The notes under the pieces were generated by a model. The model was given only the letters and a program-made list of their open reading frames with translations. It did not search any database and was not told the DNA's origin. A stretch of 8,652 nt of DNA, from positions 1 through 8,652 of the forward strand of contig JAGFXV010000037.1 in assembly GCA_017861475.1 (NCBI GenBank), written 5' to 3'. A program made the position numbers and the translations under genes. Of the stretch, positions 1 to 6,487 are shown one piece after another. Positions within the stretch are counted from its first letter, which is position 1. Each line of letters starts with the position of its first letter. The stretch comes from Bacillota bacterium (GTDB taxonomy: Bacteria; Bacillota; Syntrophomonadia; Syntrophomonadales; Syntrophomonadaceae).

Positions 1-1
1 A

Positions 2-658
2 ATTCCGGTCGATGTCGCGGCGGCTTTAGGCGGATTTGCCATTTTGACCATGTATATCGGGGTGATCCTTTATTTCTTTCAGGATGATCTCAAAAGGCTG
101 TTGGCTTTCTCCACAATCGTCAATTTGAGTTATATGGTTCTCGGTCTTGCCATGGGGGCGATGGGGTCGAAGCTGGCTTTGGAAGGAGGTCTGCTTCACC
201 TGATCAATCACTCCTTCACCAAAAGCTTGTTGTTTTTAGCCGTGGGGGCGATTTCCTGTGCGACCGGCACCAGGAAAATATCAGTACTGAGCGGTTTGGG
301 CAGGAAAATGCCGATTACCGCAGCGGCTTTTATCATAGGTGCATTGGCCATCAGCGGCGTACCTCCTTTTGGTATCTTCTGGAGCAAGTATTTAATTATC
401 GCCGGAGCTTTTCAGCTTGGCAGTACCTTGGGAATAATCATGGGAGTACTGGTACTTTTGGAAAGCCTGGCAGGCTTTAGCTGGTTCCTGGTGGTGGTCC
501 ACCGGGTTTTCTTTGGAGCCATCTCGCCGGCCGCTGAAAATGCGCAGGATCCGCCGCTGACGATGCTAATTCCTCTCCTGGTTTTGATTGTCCTCAGTAT
601 TATTACACCGTATTTCGTTCTGCCGCTGATTAACTTTGTGATAGGGGGGGTGTTCTAA
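2..658 (+). CDS. Antiporter-like membrane subunit of group 4 hydrogenase, HyfD/NuoM-N-like, 5'-truncated by window edge
   Basis: The reading frame is open from base 2 to a TAA at 656-658 and gives 218 residues, the C-terminal part of a proton-conducting membrane subunit whose start lies outside the window. A TTG at 44 and an ATG at 50 are internal codons, not starts, because conserved family sequence runs upstream of them. Family marks are QDDLKRLLAFS with a Lys at visible residue 31, NHSFTKSLLF (His 70, Lys 74) and SGVPPFGIFWSKYL with the TM12-type Lys 129. It is hydrophobic throughout. Its QDDLKR motif matches the HyfF-like protein at 6488-8026 better than HyfB. Since B and F are accounted for elsewhere, HyfD is the likeliest identity, but a second F-like subunit is possible. 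Its role would be ion translocation coupled to H2 chemistry. The stop overlaps the next start by one base (TAATG), so translation is probably coupled. Confidence 0.85.
   Translation: MPVDVAAALGGFAILTMYIGVILYFFQDDLKRLLAFSTIVNLSYMVLGLAMGAMGSKLALEGGLLHLINHSFTKSLLFLAVGAISCATGTRKISVLSGLGRKMPITAAAFIIGALAISGVPPFGIFWSKYLIIAGAFQLGSTLGIIMGVLVLLESLAGFSWFLVVVHRVFFGAISPAAENAQDPPLTMLIPLLVLIVLSIITPYFVLPLINFVIGGVF
644..650 (+). promoter_or_regulatory. G-run ribosome binding site for hyfB
   Basis: Seven consecutive G residues lie 7 bases before the ATG at 658, in the context AGGGGGGGTG. This resembles the consensus AAGGAGGTG with the central A replaced by G, which can still pair with the 16S rRNA tail by G-U wobble. 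The run sits inside the last codons of the upstream gene, where it encodes Gly-Gly. A slip in the run would therefore alter the end of that protein. Confidence 0.6.
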
Positions 659-2679
659 TGAACCCTGCAGTAATTTGCGGTGCGGTATTTATCATACTGG
701 TCCTGGCAGCCGGGATTTCCTTAGTGGTTCAAAAGTGGCGTCCGGCCAGTATCTTAAGCATGTTGGCTGTTCTGGCTGCAGGCGCAGGAATGCTTGTACT
801 TGCTTTTGAGGTTTTTCTAAGCGGGCCGGTTGATTTCAGTTATGGCTGGCAGGTAGCCAGTTTCCCTGCCAGGCTGGCATTTCACGTTGATTACCTGAGT
901 GCATTTTTTCTTTTCCTGATTGCTTTGTTGTCCATATGTTCAGCCGTTTATGCGTTAGGCTTTATGCCGGTATTTCGGGCTATGAATCCCGGCCGTTATT
1001 ATGTTCCGTTTATCCTGTTTGTTACCGGAATGTATGGTGTAGTCGTTTCCGCGGACTTGTTTTACTTTTTACTCTTTTGGGAAACGATGACGCTGTTCTC
1101 CTATTTGCTGGTGGTCTTTGAGGATTCTCCTTCAAATCTGAAGGCTGGTTTTACCTATTTTCTAGTGACGCAGATTGCTTCGGTCGGCTTGATCGTCGTA
1201 TCAGTTTTTCTCTACAGCCGTACCGGATCACTGCTTTTCACAGATTTGCCGGGCTTGTTTAAGGATTTGGCCATTGCCAATCCAGGTGTATTGCATCTTA
1301 TGCTGGCTTTATTCTTTATTGCTTTTGGGGCCAAAGCCGGTGTATTTCCCCTGGGCTTTTGGATGCCCGGTGCATATGCCGCAGCTCCTGCCAGTGCTAC
1401 CGCAGTCTTTTCCGGGGTGATGAGCAAGATGGGAGTCTATGGAATACTGCGTGTTTTTGTCTGGCTGCTGCCGGTATCGGGTGTTGCCTCAACATGGGGT
1501 CTTATTATAGCCTCTTTTGGAGTTCTCTCGATGTTAATCGGTAATTTAAGGGCGCTGGTGGAAGTGGACGGCAAACGTTTGCTGGCGCAAAGCAGTATCG
1601 GACAAATGGGTTATATTTTGTTGGGTATAGGAGCCGGCTTGTATTTCCAGACGACCGTTCCGGTTATCAGTGCTTTGGCTTATATCGGTGCTGTTTATCA
1701 TGTACTCAATCACGCCTTTTTCAAGTCATTGCTCTTTTTTAATATGGGCTCGATATTTTACCGGACCGGGACCAATGATCTTAACCAGGTTGGAGGCATG
1801 ATCAAATTGATGCCGGCCGCTTGTGCTGCTGGTCTGGTGGGTTCACTGGCTATTTCCGGGATGCCTCCCTTCAATGGTTTTATGAGCAAATGGCTTTTGT
1901 ACCAGGCTTCCATATTTGGCGGCTCGACAGCTCCCATATTTGCTCTCTTTGGGGTCATCGCGATCTTTATCAGTACTGTCAGTCTGGCAGCTTATTTAAA
2001 ATATATCGGTACAGCCTACCTTGGCATTTTACCGAAGAAATTCAGCAACGAGCCTGTAGGACAGCCTTTTAGCATGGAAGTGATCCAGGTTTTGCTGGCT
2101 TTGGGATGTATCCTGTTGGGACTGTTGCCCGGCCTGCCGGTACGTATCTTTTATGACCTGGTTTCCAGCTCGGCTGCCGGCGTACTTCCACAGGCAGGGC
2201 AGGTAATGAGCAAACTGGCCTGGGGAGGCAATTCCATGGTTCAGCTTAACAGCAACCTTGTCTATTCGGGATATACCCCTTTGGTTGTGCTGGTGGCTCT
2301 TCTGGTTGGAATCTTGCTTAGCTGGGCTTTGTCCAGGGTTTACCGGGTTCCGGTTCAGCCGGTGGAGATATGGAGTTGCGGCGAAAGGGTTGAGAGTGAT
2401 CTGATTCGCTATCGGGCAAGCAGTTTTTACAGGTCATTTACTGACAATCTGGCTTTCCTGTATCGCAACAGAAGCTGGCCGCAGTTGAAATTACCGGTTG
2501 CTTTACCAGCCATTCTGGATTTGGATAGATGGTTATTTTTCCCTATCGCCCAGGGCTTTTTAAAGTGTTCCCGGATCATAAGCCTGACTCACCGGGGAAG
2601 ACCACAGCTTTACCTGCTCTGGCAAGTGATTGGGATAGTGCTTGTTTTCCTGGGTATATTTTGGTTAAAGGGGGTTTAA
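658..2679 (+). CDS. hyfB: Hydrogenase-4 component B-like antiporter subunit HyfB
   Basis: This 673-residue polytopic protein of the NuoL/NuoM/MrpA-D superfamily is close in length to E. coli HyfB. It would sit in the cytoplasmic membrane and carry ions in a group 4 hydrogenase. Visible channel residues are Glu142 in WETMTLFSYL, Lys226 in FGAKAGVFP, Lys257 in MSKMGVYGI, Lys306 in DGKRLLA, His348/His352/Lys356 in YHVLNHAFFK and Lys411 in PPFNGFMSK. The C-terminal extension (about 565-673) has the WSCGE motif at 572-576, comparable to WACGY of HyfB, and a final membrane helix at about 651-670. This extension separates B from D and F. Odd feature: the usual PLHxWLPxAH reads PLGFWMPGAY, so the two histidines are Gly233 and Tyr240. 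The ATG overlaps the upstream stop as TAATG and follows a G7 binding site. The TAA lies 3 bases before hyfG. Confidence 0.9.
   Translation: MNPAVICGAVFIILVLAAGISLVVQKWRPASILSMLAVLAAGAGMLVLAFEVFLSGPVDFSYGWQVASFPARLAFHVDYLSAFFLFLIALLSICSAVYALGFMPVFRAMNPGRYYVPFILFVTGMYGVVVSADLFYFLLFWETMTLFSYLLVVFEDSPSNLKAGFTYFLVTQIASVGLIVVSVFLYSRTGSLLFTDLPGLFKDLAIANPGVLHLMLALFFIAFGAKAGVFPLGFWMPGAYAAAPASATAVFSGVMSKMGVYGILRVFVWLLPVSGVASTWGLIIASFGVLSMLIGNLRALVEVDGKRLLAQSSIGQMGYILLGIGAGLYFQTTVPVISALAYIGAVYHVLNHAFFKSLLFFNMGSIFYRTGTNDLNQVGGMIKLMPAACAAGLVGSLAISGMPPFNGFMSKWLLYQASIFGGSTAPIFALFGVIAIFISTVSLAAYLKYIGTAYLGILPKKFSNEPVGQPFSMEVIQVLLALGCILLGLLPGLPVRIFYDLVSSSAAGVLPQAGQVMSKLAWGGNSMVQLNSNLVYSGYTPLVVLVALLVGILLSWALSRVYRVPVQPVEIWSCGERVESDLIRYRASSFYRSFTDNLAFLYRNRSWPQLKLPVALPAILDLDRWLFFPIAQGFLKCSRIISLTHRGRPQLYLLWQVIGIVLVFLGIFWLKGV
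2667..2674 (+). promoter_or_regulatory. G-run ribosome binding site for hyfG
   Basis: AAAGGGGG ends 8 bases before the ATG at 2683. It lies over the last codons of hyfB and supports the chosen start. It again has G where the consensus AAGGAGG has A. Confidence 0.6.
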
Positions 2680-2682
2680 AAA

Positions 2683-4365
2683 ATGTCAACTGGTCATGAA
2701 TTGCTTAATCAAATTGAAACGAAATTTCCTGGTGCTGTGAAGGTTGACTCCGTGACGGAGAGAGTGGCTTTCTTGTCGGTTTGTGATGAGCAACTGGTTG
2801 CGTTGGCAGACTTCCTGGCCAACCAGATGAATGCCAGGTTTGTTATGGAAATAGGAACAGATAAAAGGCCCGTCAATCAAAAATATGAATTATCCTATAT
2901 TTTTTGCCTGGATCAGGAGGGTTTTGAGATCAGTCTCAAGGTAATGGTGGATGAAAATAAATTGGAGGTTCCCTCGATCACACCTGTGATCCCCGGGGCC
3001 GGCTGGGCAGAACGCGAAGTTTATGACATGCTGGGAATCGTTGCGGTCAATCATCCTGATCCGCGTCGTCTGGTCCTGGCAGATGACTGGCCTGAAGATC
3101 TGTTTCCCATGCGCAAGGACTTTGAACACGATAACCGGCCACCGGCTGCGGAAGTTAAGAAGATCATGAAAGAACCGGACGGCAATGCCACCGTTGTGAG
3201 TGTTGGCCCGTTTTTCCCCACCTTGGAGGAACCTGCCTACTTTCGGCTTTTTGTTGAAGGTGAAAAAGTGGTGGGATGTGATTACCGGGGATTTTTCAGC
3301 CATCGTGGCATCGAGAAACTGGCTGATAAAGTACTGGATTATAATCAGGTACCATTTATGGCGGAACGTATTTGTGGTATTTGCGGGTTTGTGCACAGCT
3401 GCAGCTATTGTCAGGCGGTTGAAATGGCGGCGGAAATTGAAGTGCCGGCCAGAGCCAGATATATCCGGACGATCATGCTGGAATTGGAAAGAATTCACAG
3501 TCATTTGCTGTGGATCGGGCTGGCCGGTCACATTATTGGTTTTGACACCGTGTTAATGCAATCCTGGCGGGTTCGCGAACCGGTCATGTGGTTATGTGAA
3601 CAAATCACAGGTAATCGCAAAACCTATGGGATGAACCTGGTCGGCGGCGTCCGGCGTGATATACCGGAAGATCTGCACCCTAAGATTTTGGAGACCCTGG
3701 ATAAAATTGAATCTGAAAGTAGGACCATTATTGATGCCATTATCAAAGACAAACCGCTTTTGATGCGTCTGCAAGGAGTAGGTACGCTTTCCCGGGAGGA
3801 TGGCCGCAAGCTTTGCGTGGTTGGTCCCACTGCCCGCGCGTCCGGGCTGGAAACCGACATACGTGTCAAGTATCCATATGCGGCTTATGGCGAGCTCGAT
3901 ATGAAAGCGGCCTTCCAAACCGGCGGGGATGTTTTAGCCCGGACGCTGGTGCGGGCCGAGGAACTGTTTACAGCCATTGATCTGGTGCGGCAAGCTTTGC
4001 AGAAGATGCCTGAAGGGCCTATTATGGCTGAGTTTTCAGATATTCCGCCGTATCGTGAAGGGATTTCGCTGATTGAAGCACCGCGGGGAGAATCCCTGCA
4101 TTATGTTCTGACCGGGCCGGACAACCGTCCCTACCGTTGGTCAGTACGTGCTCCAACGTATGCGCAATTGCAGGCCATACCGGATATGTTGTCCCGGAGT
4201 ACGGTTGCTGATTTTCCTCTGATTGTGGCGAGCATAGATCCTTGTTTTTCCTGTACGGAACGGGTGGAAACGGTCGATCGCTCCAGTCACACCATAAAAA
4301 CCTATCGGCGCGAGGAGCTTTTGCAGCAGTTGCAAAATAAGTACCGGGGAGGAGAACGGTCATGA
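2683..4365 (+). CDS. hyfG: Group 4 [NiFe] hydrogenase large subunit with fused NuoC-like domain (HyfG/HycE)
   Basis: This 560-residue catalytic subunit reduces protons to H2, or oxidises H2, at a Ni-Fe site on the cytoplasmic face. Residues about 1-155 form a NuoC-like (30 kDa complex I) domain with ERE at 110-112, YDMLGI at 114-119, HPDPRRL at 124-130 and a closing MRKDFE. The rest is NuoD/HycE-like. The four Ni-Fe cysteine ligands are in RICGIC (Cys231, Cys234) and DPCFSC (Cys521, Cys524). HRGIEK carries the conserved Glu211, and GPTARASG lies at 381-388. After Arg527 of DPCFSCTER follows a 33-residue tail. In E. coli HycE, HycI cuts a similar tail after the matching Arg, so this protein should be matured the same way. 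The full length, close to HycE (569), argues for an intact gene. Two extra cysteines, 240 and 243, lie just after the first ligand pair. Its TGA overlaps the hyfC start by four bases. Confidence 0.97.
   Translation: MSTGHELLNQIETKFPGAVKVDSVTERVAFLSVCDEQLVALADFLANQMNARFVMEIGTDKRPVNQKYELSYIFCLDQEGFEISLKVMVDENKLEVPSITPVIPGAGWAEREVYDMLGIVAVNHPDPRRLVLADDWPEDLFPMRKDFEHDNRPPAAEVKKIMKEPDGNATVVSVGPFFPTLEEPAYFRLFVEGEKVVGCDYRGFFSHRGIEKLADKVLDYNQVPFMAERICGICGFVHSCSYCQAVEMAAEIEVPARARYIRTIMLELERIHSHLLWIGLAGHIIGFDTVLMQSWRVREPVMWLCEQITGNRKTYGMNLVGGVRRDIPEDLHPKILETLDKIESESRTIIDAIIKDKPLLMRLQGVGTLSREDGRKLCVVGPTARASGLETDIRVKYPYAAYGELDMKAAFQTGGDVLARTLVRAEELFTAIDLVRQALQKMPEGPIMAEFSDIPPYREGISLIEAPRGESLHYVLTGPDNRPYRWSVRAPTYAQLQAIPDMLSRSTVADFPLIVASIDPCFSCTERVETVDRSSHTIKTYRREELLQQLQNKYRGGERS
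4346..4354 (+). promoter_or_regulatory. Ribosome binding site for hyfC inside hyfG
   Basis: GGGGAGGAG lies 7 bases before the ATG at 4362 and within the final codons of hyfG. With the ATGA overlap at 4362-4365 it fixes the hyfC start and suggests translational coupling of large subunit and membrane anchor. Confidence 0.75.
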
Positions 4366-5261
4366 GAGTGGTACTGATCGGCATGCTTAATATTTTGATT
4401 GTTTTATTGCTTTCACCATTATATGAAGGAATTATGCGCAAGGTACGGGCAGTTATTCATTCCCGTCAGGGGCCGCCTGTACTCCAGCCCTACTATGACC
4501 TAGCCAAGCTGATGTTAAAAGATGATCAGATAGCAGAAGGCAACTTTATTTTTAAGAGTGCGCCGGTGTTGTGTCTGGGGAGCATCATTCTCGTTGCCTT
4601 ATTTATACCGTTGGGAACGGCTGCTCCGCTGGGCTTTGCGGGTGACGCTCTGGTGCTGGTATATCTGTTGACCATGTCCGCGGTATTCATTATCTTAGGC
4701 GGAATGGCATCCAGCAATCCGTATGCATTCCTGGGTGCTAACCGCGAAATGATGCTGCTGTTGGTGGTGGAGCCTGTTCTGGCCATATCTTTGCTGACCG
4801 GAGCAATTAAAGCGCATTCACTGCTGTTGAGCAACATCAGCGGCTATATGCTGGCCAATCCGACATTTTCGATGGCTGTGGCCGGACTGGCATTTTTCCT
4901 GGTGATCCAGCCGGAAATGGCCAAAATTCCTTTCGATCTGGCTGAAGCTGAAACCGAGATCATGGAAGGACCGTTTATCGAATATTCCGGTCGCAAGCTG
5001 GCCTTTTTTAAATGGGCTTTTTGGGGCAAACAGGTTATTTTTGTGGCTCTTTTTGCCCAGATCTTTTTACCATGGCTGCGGACCAGTTTTGCTCCTGTAA
5101 ATATTCTTATCAGCTTGCTGGAAGTGCTGGTGTTAGTGGTTGTAGTGGAATTGATCGCCACGTTAAACCCCCGGTTAAAAATTGAGCAGGCCATCAGATA
5201 TTTTGCCGGGATCATCGTTTTTGCTCTGGCCGGCATGGCATTAGCCTTGCTGGGACTGTAG
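4362..5261 (+). CDS. hyfC: Membrane anchor subunit HyfC/HycD (NuoH family)
   Basis: This 299-residue integral membrane protein of the NuoH (respiratory chain NADH dehydrogenase subunit 1) family is similar in length to E. coli HycD/HyfC. About eight hydrophobic segments are visible. Family marks are YEGIMRKVRAVIHSRQGPP at 21-39, followed by LQPYYDLAKL at 41-50, Glu137 in VVEPVLA, and the acidic loop PFDLAEAETEIMEGPFIEY at 190-208 with Glu195, Glu197, Glu199, Glu202 and Glu207. In the complex it docks the HyfG-HyfI hydrogenase module to the membrane and passes conformational or charge signals to the antiporter subunits. The ATG overlaps the hyfG stop (ATGA), and hyfH begins 13 bases after the TAG. 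I see nothing broken. Confidence 0.95.
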   Translation: MRVVLIGMLNILIVLLLSPLYEGIMRKVRAVIHSRQGPPVLQPYYDLAKLMLKDDQIAEGNFIFKSAPVLCLGSIILVALFIPLGTAAPLGFAGDALVLVYLLTMSAVFIILGGMASSNPYAFLGANREMMLLLVVEPVLAISLLTGAIKAHSLLLSNISGYMLANPTFSMAVAGLAFFLVIQPEMAKIPFDLAEAETEIMEGPFIEYSGRKLAFFKWAFWGKQVIFVALFAQIFLPWLRTSFAPVNILISLLEVLVLVVVVELIATLNPRLKIEQAIRYFAGIIVFALAGMALALLGL

Positions 5262-5268
5262 GGGGGGA
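5261..5268 (+). promoter_or_regulatory. G-run ribosome binding site for hyfH
   Basis: Seven G residues followed by A begin at the last base of the hyfC stop codon and end 6 bases before the ATG at 5275. No AGGAGG-like alternative exists in this short gap. Confidence 0.6.
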
Positions 5269-5274
5269 TACGTT

Positions 5275-5805
5275 ATGTGGTTGAGTAAATTTAAAGAACT
5301 GAAACTGTGTCTGAAGGCAGGACGGGTAACCCTACCTTACCCTTTGGCCCCGGGAGAAACCATGAAAGGTTTTCGGGGACGCCCTGTATTAAACGGTGAT
5401 TTGTGTTTGGGTTGCGGTGCCTGCGCAGCAGTTTGTCCGCCGCGAACCATTTTTGTAATTGACGAGCAGGATACGCGTACGATTCAGGTTGATTATTCTC
5501 GTTGCACGTATTGCGCGCGTTGTGAGGAAGTCTGTCCGGTAGGAAGTATTACCTTAAACAATGAGTTTGAACTGGCTACAACCAATAAAAATGACATGAA
5601 ATTATCTGCGACATTGAGTATGGCTAAATGTAAAAATTGCGGTACGCCATTTACAACCCAACGTATGTTGGCCAAGCTGACAGACGATTATTACCCGGAA
5701 TGGATGCAGGTGAAGGTAGATCCGCCGGAATGGTTTTCAATTTGTCCGGACTGTCGCAAAAAATTGGAAGCCAGCCGGCTAAAGGGGGGAAGTAAAATTG
5801 TTTAG
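5275..5805 (+). CDS. hyfH: Two-[4Fe-4S] electron transfer subunit HyfH/HycF (NuoI-like)
   Basis: This 176-residue iron-sulfur protein matches E. coli HycF/HyfH (about 180). Two classical [4Fe-4S] motifs are visible: CLGCGACAAVCP (Cys44, 47, 50, 54) and CTYCARCEEVCP (Cys77, 80, 83, 87). They should form the relay toward the proximal cluster in HyfI. A second cysteine set near the C-terminus, CKNC (119, 122) and CPDC (157, 160), resembles the C-terminal CxxC pairs of HycF and could bind zinc or another metal. The N-terminal segment KLCLKAGRVTLPYPLAP is typical of the family, supporting the ATG at 5275. No membrane helix is seen, so it should sit peripherally on the cytoplasmic side. Its last codons overlap the start of hyfE by eight bases. 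Confidence 0.95.
   Translation: MWLSKFKELKLCLKAGRVTLPYPLAPGETMKGFRGRPVLNGDLCLGCGACAAVCPPRTIFVIDEQDTRTIQVDYSRCTYCARCEEVCPVGSITLNNEFELATTNKNDMKLSATLSMAKCKNCGTPFTTQRMLAKLTDDYYPEWMQVKVDPPEWFSICPDCRKKLEASRLKGGSKIV
5784..5792 (+). promoter_or_regulatory. Ribosome binding site deciding the TTG start of hyfE
   Basis: GGGGGGAAG lies inside the end of hyfH. The GGGGGGA core ends 7 bases before the TTG at 5798 but 19 bases before the next in-frame ATG at 5810. Spacing therefore favours the TTG. Confidence 0.6.
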
Positions 5806-6472
5806 TCCAATGCAGTTGATCATTATAATTTTAAGCTTTGCTCTGGTTCTTACCTCTTTTTTAACGGTAGAATCACGTGATCTGGTAAAATCCTCCCGGG
5901 CGTATCTGGCGCAGGCTTTGCTGTTGGTGGTTATCCTGGCGGTTTATGCGGTTTATTTGCCCAATCACGAGCTTTTCCTGTGGTGCGTAATGATCCTGAT
6001 TACCAAGGGAATCATGGTACCTTATCTGTTGCGTTACTACGGACGTAAAGTCAGCCGGCAGGAGGCAGAACCGCTGATTAGTTTTTGGCCGTCACTGGTT
6101 ATCGCGTTAGGGTTAATTATTGTATTCTTCTGGCTGACCCACAGCAATTACAGTTTTATTGTGCCGTCTGATGCTGTGGCGGGTGAGCCTTACCGCACCA
6201 ACCTGGCGGTAGCGGTTACGGTCTTGTGTCTGGGGCTTTATGCGCTGCTGACCCGTCGGGATGCAGTAAAAGCAGTTATTGCCCTGTGTCTGATGGAAAA
6301 CGGTGTCCACTTGGCATTGATGAGCCTGGCACCTACCATTCCCGAGACTGCCATGATCGGGGTGGCAACGGACGTGGTTATATCCATATGGATGCTTTTG
6401 TATATCATTACGGGGATATACAGTAAAAATGGTTCGACGGATGCCTGGGAACTGTCGAAATTAAGGGGTTAA
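5798..6472 (+). CDS. hyfE: Hydrogenase-4 membrane subunit HyfE (NuoK-like C-terminal half)
   Basis: The TTG start gives 224 residues (220 from the ATG at 5810), close to E. coli HyfE (216). About seven hydrophobic segments are visible, roughly 4-23, 35-53, 57-78, 95-113, 133-151, 155-176 and 185-207. Family features are ILITKGIMVPYLLRYYGRK at 66-84 with Lys70, and a NuoK-like C-terminal half with LMENGVHLALM at 165-175, where Glu167 is the likely membrane-buried acidic residue, then IPETAMIGVATD at 181-192. It would bridge the hydrogenase arm to the antiporter-like subunits. It lies directly before hyfF, an E-F order also found in E. coli hyf. It overlaps hyfH by eight bases and ends in TAA at 6470-6472. 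The start codon is the only uncertain point. Confidence 0.93.
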   Translation: MFSPMQLIIIILSFALVLTSFLTVESRDLVKSSRAYLAQALLLVVILAVYAVYLPNHELFLWCVMILITKGIMVPYLLRYYGRKVSRQEAEPLISFWPSLVIALGLIIVFFWLTHSNYSFIVPSDAVAGEPYRTNLAVAVTVLCLGLYALLTRRDAVKAVIALCLMENGVHLALMSLAPTIPETAMIGVATDVVISIWMLLYIITGIYSKNGSTDAWELSKLRG

Positions 6473-6480
6473 GGGGGTGA
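6471..6480 (+). promoter_or_regulatory. Extended ribosome binding site for hyfF
   Basis: AAGGGGGTGA differs from the full consensus AAGGAGGTGA at a single base, again G for A, and ends 7 bases before the ATG at 6488. An in-frame TGA at 6485-6487 directly before this ATG rules out a start further upstream. Confidence 0.7.
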
Positions 6481-6487
6481 CGAGTGA

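Noticed and set aside
44..52. TTG at 44 or ATG at 50 as a true start of the first gene
   Set aside because: The frame is open upstream to the window edge with family-like hydrophobic sequence, no ribosome binding site precedes these codons, and a real subunit needs about 250 more N-terminal residues.
2890..3531. Long minus-strand open frame of 213 codons opposite hyfG
   Set aside because: It lies entirely within a strongly conserved large subunit gene, its translation shows no family motif, and it lacks operon context. It is a codon-bias shadow.
4022..4441. Minus-strand open frame of 139 codons across the hyfG-hyfC junction
   Set aside because: It is opposite two certain genes, has a low-complexity unrecognisable product, and would cross a translationally coupled overlap.
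4844..5236. Minus-strand open frame of 130 codons opposite hyfC
   Set aside because: It is the mirror of the hydrophobic codons of hyfC and rich in Thr/Ser/Lys as such shadows are, with no domain.
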